A stretch of 64,000 bases of DNA from JAXHUE01 sp034189655 (GTDB lineage Bacteria > Chloroflexota > Dehalococcoidia > E44-bin15), in the NCBI GenBank assembly GCA_034189655.1, contig JAXHUE010000005.1, positions 24,810-88,809 of the forward strand, written 5' to 3'. The notes under the pieces were generated by a model, which saw nothing but the letters and a program-made list of their open reading frames with translations, had not been told where the DNA came from and did not search any database. This document shows, in pieces, positions 35,001-44,040 of this stretch (within the stretch, counting starts at the first letter, position 1; each line of letters opens with the position of its first letter). The position numbers and the translations under genes were made by a program.

Positions 35001-35815
35001 ACGAACGAGAGTACTCGTATCTCAAGGGAAAGATATTGAAGCTGGCCAACATCGATATCGATTGCTACAAGGAGCAGCAGATGCGCCGTCGCCTCGATGG
35101 CTTCATCGCACGGCACAGCCCCCAGGGCGTCATCGCCTACTGCAACACGCTGGAGCGGGACCGGGGCCGACTCCACGAGCTCCTGGCGTTCCTCACCATC
35201 AACGTGTCCGAGTTCTGGCGCGATGTCGCCCAGTTCCGCACGCTCAAGGAGGTCGTCCTGCCCCAGCTCCTGGCGCGGAGCCCGCGGCTCAACATATGGA
35301 GCGCTGCCTGCTCCCGCGGCCAGGAGCCGTACACCATTGCCATTGTCCTGGAGGAGCTCTGCCCCGCCCGCAGGCACCGCATACTGGCCACCGATATCGA
35401 CCAGGACGCCCTGGCCTATGCCAGCGCCGGAGGGCCCTATCCCCCCTCTGATATAAAGAACGTAGAGCGCCACCTGCTCGAGAGATACTTCGTGGAGACC
35501 GACAAGGGGTTCTCGGTCGCAGACTGCATAAAGAAGAGGGTGGAGTTCCGCCACCACAACCTGCTCTACGACCCGTTCGACGAGGGCTTCGACCTGGTGC
35601 TGTGTCGCAACGCCATTATCTACTTCTGCGACAGTGTCCGGGACAGGCTCTTCGCCAAGTTCAATCGCTGTCTCAAGGAGGGGGGAGTGCTCTTCGTCGG
35701 CGGCAGCGAGGTCATGCTGCGGCCGGGCGACATCGGCTTCGTTCACATGATGCCGTCTTTCTATCGCAAGCTTCACTCCGTGGCCGAAGAGGCGGCAACG
35801 GCAGGAGCATTGTAG
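34997..35815 (+). CDS. cheR: CheR receptor methyltransferase
   Basis: A 272-residue protein with an N-terminal helical domain (CYKEQQMRRRLDGFI) and a SAM-dependent catalytic domain. The SAM motif is WSAACSRGQEPYTIA (near 100), slightly altered from the usual GCSTGEEPYS; FDLVLCRNAIIYF is the conserved late motif. It methylates MCP glutamates. ATGA overlap with cheB. Confidence 0.94.
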   Translation: MNEREYSYLKGKILKLANIDIDCYKEQQMRRRLDGFIARHSPQGVIAYCNTLERDRGRLHELLAFLTINVSEFWRDVAQFRTLKEVVLPQLLARSPRLNIWSAACSRGQEPYTIAIVLEELCPARRHRILATDIDQDALAYASAGGPYPPSDIKNVERHLLERYFVETDKGFSVADCIKKRVEFRHHNLLYDPFDEGFDLVLCRNAIIYFCDSVRDRLFAKFNRCLKEGGVLFVGGSEVMLRPGDIGFVHMMPSFYRKLHSVAEEAATAGAL

Positions 35816-35827
35816 GAGGTAAGGAAA

Positions 35828-36910
35828 GTGCGCCGAATTACCGTAGCCCACGCTGAACTGGGGATGGTACTGGCCAGGGCAGTATACGATGGCACCGGCA
35901 CACAGCTGCTCAATGCCGGCATGGCCCTCGATGCGCGCCACCTGCCCGTCCTCGGCCGGCTGGAGGTGCGGGAGATCCTGGTCCAGGACCCCCGTGTCGA
36001 CGATGTCATCATCGAGCCCCTCATCTCGGAGGGGATAGAGGCGCGGGCGACGCGGCTGCTGCACAGGCTGCTGGATGGTAACCGGGGGCGGAGCTTAAAG
36101 TACATTCAGCTGGACGTGGTATCCCTCGACCGCGTGGTGAAGGCCATGCTCCAGGAGCTGTACTCCGCATTCATGGGCGAGATCGACGTAGCGGGGTGCC
36201 ACTCCCTGGGAAACTACGAGTACGTCCACCCGGTGAAGACGGCGAGCCTGTGCCTCATGCTGGGCAAGGAGGCGGGCATCCCCCGCTCTGAGCTGGCCCA
36301 CCTGGGCATAGCCGCCCTGCTGCAGAATATCAGCTATATACTGCTGCCCAGGAACATGGTGACAAACCTGGACCCGACGAAGGGTGACCCCCCGGAGGAC
36401 TACAAGAAACACCCGGAGTGGGGATACTACATCCTGAGGCGGTACCCCGATATAGACGCCAAGGCGCAGCTCGCAGTACTACAGCACCACGAGAGGTGGA
36501 ATGGGGAGGGGTTCCCCAAGGGGCTGAAAGGGGACCAGATATCCCTCTTTGCCCGCATCATCGCCATAGCCAGCACCTACCACGCCCTGGTCTCGAAGAG
36601 GCCCAACCAGCAGCCCTACCCCCCTCCCGAGGCGGCGGAGTACATCTCTGCCTACAGCGGGGAGCTCTTCGATCCCCAGCTCGCCCAGCTCTTCATAAGG
36701 AGCGTCCCCTTCTATCCCAAGGGGATATCGGTGAAGCTCAATACAGGGGAGGGCGGCATCGTCACCAACGCCAACGTGGGCTACATAGGCAGGCCGGTGG
36801 TGCGCATATGCAGCGACCGCTACGGCGATGAGGTGAGCAGGCCCTATGACATAGACTTGACCGACACGGAGTACCAGAGCAAGCTCATCACCGAGATACT
36901 GGAGTATTGA
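35828..36910 (+). CDS. Degenerate HD-GYP-domain protein
   Basis: A 360-residue protein with an N-terminal beta-rich region and an HD-GYP fold. The metal-binding HD of LHDIGK is replaced by QN in LLQNISYILLP, and GYP reads GFP, though HHERWNGEGFP is otherwise kept. c-di-GMP hydrolysis is therefore doubtful; it may bind the nucleotide as an effector. A PilZ-unrelated C-terminal beta domain (about 305-360) follows. GTG start with GGAGGTAAGGAAA upstream. It follows cheR by 12 bases, so it may feed c-di-GMP state into chemotaxis. Confidence 0.82.
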   Translation: MRRITVAHAELGMVLARAVYDGTGTQLLNAGMALDARHLPVLGRLEVREILVQDPRVDDVIIEPLISEGIEARATRLLHRLLDGNRGRSLKYIQLDVVSLDRVVKAMLQELYSAFMGEIDVAGCHSLGNYEYVHPVKTASLCLMLGKEAGIPRSELAHLGIAALLQNISYILLPRNMVTNLDPTKGDPPEDYKKHPEWGYYILRRYPDIDAKAQLAVLQHHERWNGEGFPKGLKGDQISLFARIIAIASTYHALVSKRPNQQPYPPPEAAEYISAYSGELFDPQLAQLFIRSVPFYPKGISVKLNTGEGGIVTNANVGYIGRPVVRICSDRYGDEVSRPYDIDLTDTEYQSKLITEILEY

Positions 36911-36950
36911 CCGGAAGGGACAGCGTACACCCAATGGGGGGACCCGAGCA

Positions 36951-37490
36951 GTGAGCGATAAGCCGCTCTCACAGTCAGACATCGACAACCTGGTGTCGCG
37001 GCTCTCCGCGAGCGAGCCGGCAGCGCCGAAGGCGACGGCCACCGCCGCGGCAGACACTGCACCCCCACGCGGTGCCACTGCCCCGCCGACCGCCGCCTCG
37101 CCTTCCAAGGGGGCGCCGCCGCCACCGGGCCCGCCTCCCCAGGCCGCGGCCGTCGACGAGAGGACCGAGGAGAGGCTGGCAGAGCTCGCCCAGCGGCTGG
37201 TCAAGGTGGAGACATCGCTGGCCAGGCTCGACCGCCTGGAGAAGCTCATCGCCGAGGCGGGGAACACCTCCCAGCTCTCTCATCGCCAGATACAGGTGGT
37301 GGTCAATCGAGTACAGGAGCTGAACGAGGAGCTGAAGGCGATGTCGACAAAGCTACAGGGCACACTGGGCTACGACGTCTACCACACCTTCACCTGTGAC
37401 AAGTGCGGGAGCCAGGGCCTGGTCGCCGTCCTGTTCAAGTGTACCAAGTGCACCCGCCAGAGCTGGCGCGGCTGGTGGCCGCGCAAGTAG
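36951..37490 (+). CDS. Putative chemotaxis-motor adaptor: FliM-like N-terminal peptide, coiled coil, zinc ribbon
   Basis: A 179-residue protein of no known family. Residues 6-18, LSQSDIDNLVSRL, match the N-terminal CheY-binding peptide of FliM/FliY (LSQxEIDxLLxxL). A Pro/Ala linker (about 21-65), a coiled coil (about 68-140) and a four-Cys zinc ribbon (Cys149, 152, 164, 167) follow. No C-ring domain is present. Located in the che operon of an archaellum-bearing bacterium, it could receive CheY-P. GTG start behind GGGGGGAC. Function is inferred. Confidence 0.8.
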   Translation: MSDKPLSQSDIDNLVSRLSASEPAAPKATATAAADTAPPRGATAPPTAASPSKGAPPPPGPPPQAAAVDERTEERLAELAQRLVKVETSLARLDRLEKLIAEAGNTSQLSHRQIQVVVNRVQELNEELKAMSTKLQGTLGYDVYHTFTCDKCGSQGLVAVLFKCTKCTRQSWRGWWPRK

Positions 37491-37521
37491 GGCACACTCT
37501 ATACCTTCAAGGGAGCGGACT

Positions 37522-40236
37522 ATGACAGTGAGAGAAAGAGCACAGGGGCTGTGGCACAATCGTCACCTGCGGCTTATCGGCCTGGTCACGGTGGTATGTA
37601 CCGTGTTCTACTACCTGCCGCCCATAGCTGGCCTCGCCGGGGGGACATCCATGGAAGGGGCGCTGGGCGTGCTGCACGACTTCTACGGGCTGGTCTTCTT
37701 CGTCCCGGTGGTCTACGCAGCGTACGTATTCGGCATCAGGGGGGTCTTCATAACCGCCATACTGTCCATGCTGATCATCCTCCCCTATGCCGCGTTCATC
37801 TCGCCCTACTCGGACGGCCTGTTAAGGGCCACGGCGCTGGCCATCATCTTGAGCGCCGTGGGCGCCGCCATAGCCATGCTACAGAAGGGAGACGACGAGC
37901 GCCGCAAGAGCGAGCGGGAGCTCAAGTACCTCTGCGACGTGGGAAAGGCAGCGGAGAAGAGCGAGTCCCTGGAGGTGTTCCTGTCCTCGATGATAGAGCT
38001 CGTGTCCAAGGCCGTCGAGCACCCCGGTGATACCAGGGTCAGGATCGAGGTCGATGACAGGGTCGTCGAGAGCACGGGCTTCGAGCGCGAGGCGCTCGAG
38101 TCCGTCGTCACCATACCGCTGCGCTCCAAGGGGACCCTCCACGGCACGCTCACCCTGGGGTGCACCTCCGGGCACAGGCTGAGCCCCCAGGAGATAGAGC
38201 TGCTGAACTCAATCGCCGACCAGATAGCGGTGGGCATCGCCAACTCCGAGCTGTACGAGGAGACGAGGCAGAACGTGGAGTGGCTGGCCGTGGTGGGGGA
38301 GATAGCCAAGGCCATCGCCTCCAGCACAGACATCGACGAGGTCTTCCGCACCGTCACCGACGGGATAGGGAGGCTCGTGGAGTTCGACCAGGCCAGCATC
38401 CACCTCGTCGATAGGGAGGCCGGCACCATGAGGGTATTGGCCCTCTCCCGTGACATGGAGTCGGGCCTGGGGGAAGGGGTCGTGATGCCTCTGGAGGGCA
38501 GCGGCACGGAGTGGGTCGTCGAGCACATGAGGCCCCGCATCGAAGATGACCTCGCCAGCAAGGAGTGCCCCTTCTCGTCGGACAACCTGCTGCTGGCGTA
38601 CGGGTTTGTGTCCCTGGTACAGCTCCCCCTCGTCGCCAAGGGGAGGGCATTCGGCACCTTCAACGTGAGGAGCCGGCGGCCCCATGCCTTTGGCGGGAAG
38701 GAGGCGGAGTTCCTGGAGCGCATCTCAAACCAGCTGGCCATCGCACTGGAGAATGCCGCCCTCATATCGCAGGTCAGGTTGAGCGGGAGACAGATGGCGG
38801 GGGCGGGCGATGGGGCCAGGGTGGCCCAGGACACCGCCGCACAGTCGGAGCAGCTCATGCACTTGAGCGAGGTGGCCGAGGAGGCGGTGCGCGACCTGAA
38901 CGATGCCCTCTCCTCCATCGTGAGCAGGGCGAGACAGGCCCTCGAGGATGCCAGGGGCCGCCAGGTCCGGGCGAACCTGGAGGTCATAGAGAAGCGGGCC
39001 TTGAATGGGGCCAACACGGTACGCCGCCTCCAGGACATCGCCGCCGTGGGCCCCGACGTCGCACCCGTGCCGCTCGACGTGGCGCCGGGGGGAAACGGTG
39101 AGCGGGAGAGAGGGGCCGGGACGGGGCACGACGTCGACCCGCTGGTGGGCGCCGGCCTCTTTGCCGAACTGGACCAGGTGTCCCCCTTCTGCGGCGAGGC
39201 CGAGATCAGGGAGGCAGTGATGAACATCCTCCTAAACGCCATGCGTGAGGGCGGGGAGGCGGGCCACGGCAAGGGAGAGAAGCGGGTCAACGATAACGGG
39301 CTTTCGCTGACGGTAAACGCCGTTGCCGTCATCGACCTTGAGGGCGACATGATCTACGTCAACCGCTCGTTCCTCCAGATGTGGGGGTACTACAGCGACA
39401 AGGATGTGCTGGAGAGGCCGGCGCGTGAGTTCTGGCAGGTCGAGGCGGGGGCAGCGGACATACTGGGGCCCCTCCTGCGGTACGGGAACTGGCAGGGTGA
39501 GCTCAAGGCCCGGAAGAAGGACGGCACCCTGTTCGATGTCCAGATGTGGGCGAGCACCGTGGGCGAGGGCGATAAGCCCATCTGCATCATGGCCTCCTTC
39601 ATCGACATCACCGAGCGCATGCGCACAGAGCGCGAGCTCAAAGAGAGCTTCACCAAGCTGCGCCAGACCCTCCAGGAGACGGTGGACACACTCACCCGGA
39701 CCATAGAGAAGAGAGACCCCTACACCGCTCGCCACCAGCAGCGGGTGACCCGACTCGCCTGCGCCATCGCGCAGGAGATGGGGCTCTCCCAGCAGCAGGT
39801 CGATACCATCCGCATAGCCGGCATCCTCCACGATATCGGCAAGGTCCACATCCCCACCGAGGTACTGGCCAAGCCTATCTGGCTGAGCGATATCGAGAAG
39901 GCCCTGGTAAAGACCCACCCCCAGATAGGGTACGACATCGTGAGCATGCTGCCCTTCGAGGGGCCCGTGGCCCAGATCATCCTCCAGCACCACGAGATGC
40001 TCGACGGCAGCGGGTACCCCTCCGGCCTGCACGGGGAGGAGATACTGCTGGAGGCGAGGGTCTTGGCCGTCGCCGACGTCGTCGAGGCCATGTCCTCCAG
40101 CCGCCCCTACCGCTCCGTCATCGGCACCGAGCGGGCCGTGGAGGAGATATCGCAGAAGAGGGGGACGCTCTACGACCCCAGGGCGGTGGACGCCTGCATA
40201 AAGCTCATACAGGAGCGGGGTTTCAAATTCGACTAA
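37522..40236 (+). CDS. Membrane GAF-GAF-PAS-HD-GYP phosphodiesterase with histidine-kinase remnant
   Basis: A 904-residue protein. About four N-terminal membrane helices (20-125), two GAF domains (about 150-270, 280-425), a region resembling a histidine-kinase dimerisation helix and N box, a PAS domain (about 600-715) and an HD-GYP domain. The HD-GYP is intact: GILHDIGKVHIP and HHEMLDGSGYP, so it should hydrolyse c-di-GMP. The kinase-like part has EAVRDLND where a His is expected and only ILLNAMREGG of the ATP site, so it is inactive. AGGGAGCGG precedes the ATG. Confidence 0.9.
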   Translation: MTVRERAQGLWHNRHLRLIGLVTVVCTVFYYLPPIAGLAGGTSMEGALGVLHDFYGLVFFVPVVYAAYVFGIRGVFITAILSMLIILPYAAFISPYSDGLLRATALAIILSAVGAAIAMLQKGDDERRKSERELKYLCDVGKAAEKSESLEVFLSSMIELVSKAVEHPGDTRVRIEVDDRVVESTGFEREALESVVTIPLRSKGTLHGTLTLGCTSGHRLSPQEIELLNSIADQIAVGIANSELYEETRQNVEWLAVVGEIAKAIASSTDIDEVFRTVTDGIGRLVEFDQASIHLVDREAGTMRVLALSRDMESGLGEGVVMPLEGSGTEWVVEHMRPRIEDDLASKECPFSSDNLLLAYGFVSLVQLPLVAKGRAFGTFNVRSRRPHAFGGKEAEFLERISNQLAIALENAALISQVRLSGRQMAGAGDGARVAQDTAAQSEQLMHLSEVAEEAVRDLNDALSSIVSRARQALEDARGRQVRANLEVIEKRALNGANTVRRLQDIAAVGPDVAPVPLDVAPGGNGERERGAGTGHDVDPLVGAGLFAELDQVSPFCGEAEIREAVMNILLNAMREGGEAGHGKGEKRVNDNGLSLTVNAVAVIDLEGDMIYVNRSFLQMWGYYSDKDVLERPAREFWQVEAGAADILGPLLRYGNWQGELKARKKDGTLFDVQMWASTVGEGDKPICIMASFIDITERMRTERELKESFTKLRQTLQETVDTLTRTIEKRDPYTARHQQRVTRLACAIAQEMGLSQQQVDTIRIAGILHDIGKVHIPTEVLAKPIWLSDIEKALVKTHPQIGYDIVSMLPFEGPVAQIILQHHEMLDGSGYPSGLHGEEILLEARVLAVADVVEAMSSSRPYRSVIGTERAVEEISQKRGTLYDPRAVDACIKLIQERGFKFD

Positions 40237-40253
40237 CCGGGAGGGCGGTACAG

Positions 40254-41468
40254 ATGGACGAAAGGGAATGCCTGACAGGCCAGGAGTGGGAGTCACCCAG
40301 TGCCGACCAGGTGATGCAGATCGATGTCCGTCACCTCCTGCACCTGATGGCAGGAAGGGAGGCATCAGACCTCCACATCAGGGCGGGCAGCTCGCCCATA
40401 CTCAGGGTGGACGGGACACTGGTCCCCGCCGCAGACGTGCCGCCGCTCTCCCCGGAGGCGATACACAACGCCTTCGAGCAGATAACGACGGAGGAGCAGC
40501 GCCGGGCGTTCTACGCCAACAGGGAGCTCGACTTCAGCTACAGCGTTCACCGCCTGGCCCGGTTCCGGGTGAACGCCTTCTTCCAGAGGGGCACCGTCGG
40601 CCTCGCCGTCCGCCGCGTGCCCATCCACATCCCCAGCATCGAGGAGCTCGGCCTGCCCCAGGTGTGCAAGACGCTGGCCTTAAACGCAAAGGGGCTGGTG
40701 CTGGTGACCGGACCCGGCGGCTGCGGCAAGTCCACCACGCTTGCCGCCATGATCGACTATATCAACTGCCACCAGACGCGGAACATCATCACCATCGAGA
40801 ACCCCATCGAGTTCCTCCACCGCAACCGGTGCTCCGTCATCGCACAGCGTGAGCTGGGAGACGATACCCTCTCTGCGGCGGCGGCCCTGCGTCAGGCCTT
40901 GAGACAGGACCCCGACGTGATAGTGGTGAGCGAGATGTCTGACCTCGATACCGTGGCCACGCTCATCACCGCCGCTGAAAATGGCCACCTGGTGCTGGGC
41001 ACGCTCCGCGCCAACGATGTCATCCAGGCCGTGGAGCGCATCGTGGACGCCTTCCCCCCGAGCCAGCAGGGCCGGATAAGGCTGCAGCTCTCTACGGCGC
41101 TGCAGGGCATCGTCGCCCAGATGCTGCTGCCCAGGGCCGAGGGGCAGGGCAGGGTCGTGGCGTGCGAGGTCATGACGGCCAGCGACGAGGTCCGCGCCCT
41201 CATCAGGGAGGGCCGGATATACCACCTGCACAGCTTTATGCAGACGTGCGGTGAGCGCGGGATACAGACCTTCGAGAGCTCGCTGTGGGAGCTCGTGGTC
41301 TCGGGCCAGATAAGCGGTGAGGAGGCGCTGATACGGAGCTCCAGGCCGGATGAGTTCAGGCCGCCCCCCGCGTCGTATCTGGGGACGGCAGCCTCTGGCC
41401 CGCAGTGGCGCCGGGAAGACTGTATGATGCGGTATCCCTCTACCAGAGAGGAGGAAGTGACGATATGA
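40254..41468 (+). CDS. PilT-like retraction ATPase, divergent
   Basis: A 404-residue PilT/PilU-family ATPase with the PAS-like N-terminal domain (REASDLHIRAGSSPILRVDG), Walker A GPGGCGKST (153-161) and IITIENPIEF Asp box. The Walker B region reads VVSEMSDLDT where PilT has LVGEMRDLET, and the His box reads GTLRAND instead of GTLHTxx, so catalysis may be altered. No pilin genes are near; placement between HD-GYP genes in the motility run suggests a regulatory or twitching link. Confidence 0.86.
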   Translation: MDERECLTGQEWESPSADQVMQIDVRHLLHLMAGREASDLHIRAGSSPILRVDGTLVPAADVPPLSPEAIHNAFEQITTEEQRRAFYANRELDFSYSVHRLARFRVNAFFQRGTVGLAVRRVPIHIPSIEELGLPQVCKTLALNAKGLVLVTGPGGCGKSTTLAAMIDYINCHQTRNIITIENPIEFLHRNRCSVIAQRELGDDTLSAAAALRQALRQDPDVIVVSEMSDLDTVATLITAAENGHLVLGTLRANDVIQAVERIVDAFPPSQQGRIRLQLSTALQGIVAQMLLPRAEGQGRVVACEVMTASDEVRALIREGRIYHLHSFMQTCGERGIQTFESSLWELVVSGQISGEEALIRSSRPDEFRPPPASYLGTAASGPQWRREDCMMRYPSTREEEVTI

Positions 41469-42733
41469 ACGTGTTCGGTGAGCTAGTCCTGACCCTCTCC
41501 CGGCTGCTGGACCTCTCTCCCAACGGGTACCTGGGCCACGGCGAGAGGGTGGGGTTCGTCGCCTGGCTTCTGGCGAGCGAGTGCCTCCCGGAGCAGGCCG
41601 AGGAGGTGTTCTATGCCGGCCTCATCCACGATATCGGCGCCCTGCCGGCACCCCACCATATCACCCACTATACCAGCTTCGAGGCCCAGCTCGCGGAGCC
41701 CGTGGTGCGCCGTCACCCCGAGGCGGGGGCACAGCTGGTGAGGCGTCTCCCGTCGAGCCACGGCATCGCCGACCTGGTCCTGGAGCACCACGAGTACTGG
41801 GACGGCACTGGCTACCCCCGCGGCACGCAGGGCGATGAGATCGCGCTGGGGGCCCAGCTCATCCGCATAGCGGACTACTTCGACCTCAGGCTGCGCCAGC
41901 TCGGCCAGCCCACCCGGCCGTCCCTGTCTGCGGTCTTCGACGGCGAGGGGGCCAACCGGCAGTTCACCAGCGAGCTGCAGCACCGCCTGGAAGACATCCT
42001 GGCAGGCGACGAGGCCAAGGAGCAGGTGTGCAGCGATATAAAGCTGGGGACACTGGTGGACCAGCTCGTGGCCACCATGCCCCCGCGCGCCGTGGGGGCG
42101 CCCCCCAACGAGACCCTCTACATGGAGGGGACGTCTCTCCGCGATGGCCGCCGCACCGAGGATGTGCTCTGGCTGTTCGCCGAGATCATCGATTCCCGGC
42201 ACACCTACACCGAGGGCCACTCCCAGCGTGTGGCGCGGTACTGCGACGAGGTGTCTTTGGCCATGGGGCTCCTGCCCGAGGTGGTGAGAGACTTCCGCTG
42301 GGCGGCACTCCTCCACGACGCCGGCATGGTGGCCGTGCCCCGGCACGTCCTCGATGCCCCCCGCGGCCTGAGCGAGCAGGAGAGGGGGCTGGTGCGGGCA
42401 CACCCCGTCCGTAGCAAGCTGGTGGTGGAGCAGGTGAGCTGCCTGCGCCACCTGGCACCCCTCGTCGCCTATCACCAGGCCTACTACAACGGGGAGGGGT
42501 ACCCCGATAACATCGCCGGCGCGGACATCCCGCTGGGCGCCCGCGTCATCGCGGTGTGCGATGCCTTCGACGCCATGACCTCCCCCCGGCCCTACCAGGG
42601 CATGAGGACCGCCGCCGAGGCGGTACGGGTGCTCCAGCAGAACGCGGGCACGCAGTTCGACCCGGCGGTGGTGGAGGTGGCCTCGGCCGTGTTTGCGCCG
42701 CAGGCGGTGACCATCGCCTCTCACTCCGGCTGA
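41465..42733 (+). CDS. Tandem HD-GYP protein
   Basis: A 422-residue protein with two HD-GYP-like domains and no membrane segment. The first (about 1-165) has LIHDIGALPAP and HHEYWDGTGYP. The second (about 235-420) has LLHDAGMVAVP and YHQAYYNGEGYP, where the HHE motif has become YHQ. At most one site looks fully formed. The start overlaps the PilT-like stop by four bases. It ends the plus-strand signalling run at a bidirectional hairpin. Confidence 0.88.
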   Translation: MNVFGELVLTLSRLLDLSPNGYLGHGERVGFVAWLLASECLPEQAEEVFYAGLIHDIGALPAPHHITHYTSFEAQLAEPVVRRHPEAGAQLVRRLPSSHGIADLVLEHHEYWDGTGYPRGTQGDEIALGAQLIRIADYFDLRLRQLGQPTRPSLSAVFDGEGANRQFTSELQHRLEDILAGDEAKEQVCSDIKLGTLVDQLVATMPPRAVGAPPNETLYMEGTSLRDGRRTEDVLWLFAEIIDSRHTYTEGHSQRVARYCDEVSLAMGLLPEVVRDFRWAALLHDAGMVAVPRHVLDAPRGLSEQERGLVRAHPVRSKLVVEQVSCLRHLAPLVAYHQAYYNGEGYPDNIAGADIPLGARVIAVCDAFDAMTSPRPYQGMRTAAEAVRVLQQNAGTQFDPAVVEVASAVFAPQAVTIASHSG

Positions 42734-42773
42734 CCCAGTATACCCCTTTACGCTGCCCGAACCGGGGCACGAA

Positions 42774-42807
42774 GAGGCCCTCTGTGCCGTCTCGGCCAGA
42801 GGGCCTC
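42774..42807. terminator. Bidirectional terminator hairpin
   Basis: GAGGCCCTCTG and CAGAGGGCCTC form a perfect 11-bp stem with a 12-base loop between the convergent HD-GYP genes ending at 42733 and 42829. There is no clear T-run. Confidence 0.65.
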
Positions 42808-42828
42808 CTGAATCTCCCTTGCCAGGCC

Positions 42829-43581
42829 TCACAAGAGGGGTTTGGCGGCGTACCGGGCGCTCCTGTTCATCGCCGTCGGGCTCTTCACCCTCCTCGTGAT
42901 GCGGCGCTGGATGCGGCGATGCACTGTGCCGTTGGAAGGCCTCGCATCGAGGCTTGCCGGGGGGATGTACATGCCGCCCGACGCATCGGGCCTCACCAGC
43001 TTGCCCTCCTGGGCCACTACGTTCAAGAGGGCGCTCACCACTGTAGGGTCGAACTTGGTGCCGGCGTTCTGCTGGAGGTGCTCGAGGGTCTCCTCCAGGC
43101 TCGCCGCCGGGCGGTACGGCCGGTGCGAGGTCATGGCCTCGAAGACATCGGCCACGGCCATGATGCGGGCCTCCAAGATGATGTGCTCACCCCACACACC
43201 GCGGGGATAGCCACTGCCGTCGAGCCTCTCGTGATGCTGGTAGACCATGGTCTTCACCGGCCACGGGAAGCTGACGTTGTGGAGTATCCTCGCCCCCTGC
43301 TCCACGTGGCCCTTGACCATCTCCCACTCCACGCGGGTGAGCCTCCCCGGCTTGTTGAGGACCTCTCCCGGCACCCCTATCTTGCCCACGTCGTGCAGCA
43401 GGGCGGCTATCTGTAGCCCCTGGATGACAGACTCGGAGAGCCCCATCTCCCTGCCTATGGATGCCACTATGCGTGACACCATGGCAGAGTGGCCCTTGGA
43501 GAAGGGATCCTTGGCCTCCATGGCCGCCACCAGTGCGTAGGTGGTGGAGGCAGCCTGTGACTTCTTTTCTACATGGTCCAC
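42829..43581 (-). CDS. HD-GYP domain c-di-GMP phosphodiesterase
   Basis: A 250-residue protein with an intact HD-GYP domain: LLHDVGKIGVP, KGHVEQGARIL and HHERLDGSGYPRG. It has no membrane helix; the last 40 residues are Arg-rich. The GTG at 43581 lies 11 bases after AAAGGAGG; an upstream ATG at 43650 would place that sequence inside the gene. It should hydrolyse c-di-GMP. Transcription probably starts upstream of leader copy B, more than 450 bases away, or at an unseen nearer promoter. Confidence 0.88.
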   Translation of the reverse strand: MDHVEKKSQAASTTYALVAAMEAKDPFSKGHSAMVSRIVASIGREMGLSESVIQGLQIAALLHDVGKIGVPGEVLNKPGRLTRVEWEMVKGHVEQGARILHNVSFPWPVKTMVYQHHERLDGSGYPRGVWGEHIILEARIMAVADVFEAMTSHRPYRPAASLEETLEHLQQNAGTKFDPTVVSALLNVVAQEGKLVRPDASGGMYIPPASLDARPSNGTVHRRIQRRITRRVKSPTAMNRSARYAAKPLL

Positions 43582-43671
43582 GCTACTCGATGCCTCCTTT
43601 CGGGCGATGCCTACCACGGGTGGGCTGGCCCTGCCTATAGTTCCCGACACGGGCCTCCACTGGGGCAGCGC

Positions 43672-43698
43672 GGAGAAGGGGGCAGTGCCCCTTTCTCC
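43672..43698. repeat. 27-bp near-perfect palindrome upstream of HD-GYP gene
   Basis: GGAGAAGGGGGCA-G-TGCCCCTTTCTCC has 13-base arms with one G-T position. The single-base centre suggests a protein-binding operator more than a terminator. It lies about 90 bases upstream of the preferred GTG start. Confidence 0.5.
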
Positions 43699-43800
43699 TG
43701 CTGTACACCGTGCGTCGGCCGATGGTCGGCCGGCCCCGTGGGCCTCGTGCGCTGCCTCGCGCCTCGGGGCCTGCCCTGGGGCTGTGGACGTCGCTTCACC

Positions 43801-44031
43801 TCACGCGTCGAGGGGGCAGCGCGCCGCCTGCTCGCCGTCTGGGCCGTGCGATGACGTGGCGGTGCCACGGGACAGGGGGTAGCTGCCGCGAGGACACTCG
43901 CCCTGCCCACACATGGCGAGCCACTGGCCTACACGGTCGACGTGGCCATTGTCCGGGGCCCATACCTCCGTCCCGGGGAACAGTGCCATGACCCGTATTC
44001 TCTTGTGACGCCGCCTGGGTAACAGTTTCAT
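43801..44031 (-). CDS. Possible small protein behind leader copy B
   Basis: A 76-codon frame starting 10 bases after leader copy B: MKLLPRRRHKRIRVMALF, then PGTEVWAPDNGHVDRVGQW and a CGQGECPRGSYPL segment with two Cys. The first 55 residues have a plausible protein composition; the end looks like chance. No ribosome site is clear. It may be real or simply the untranslated leader of the HD-GYP gene. Confidence 0.3.
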   Translation of the reverse strand: MKLLPRRRHKRIRVMALFPGTEVWAPDNGHVDRVGQWLAMCGQGECPRGSYPLSRGTATSSHGPDGEQAARCPLDA

Positions 44032-44040
44032 CTATTTGAA

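Noticed and set aside
41405..42733. Longer upstream start for the tandem HD-GYP protein
   Set aside because: It would overlap the PilT-like gene by about 60 bases; the ATG at 41465 with an ATGA overlap and GAGGAGGAAG upstream is better.
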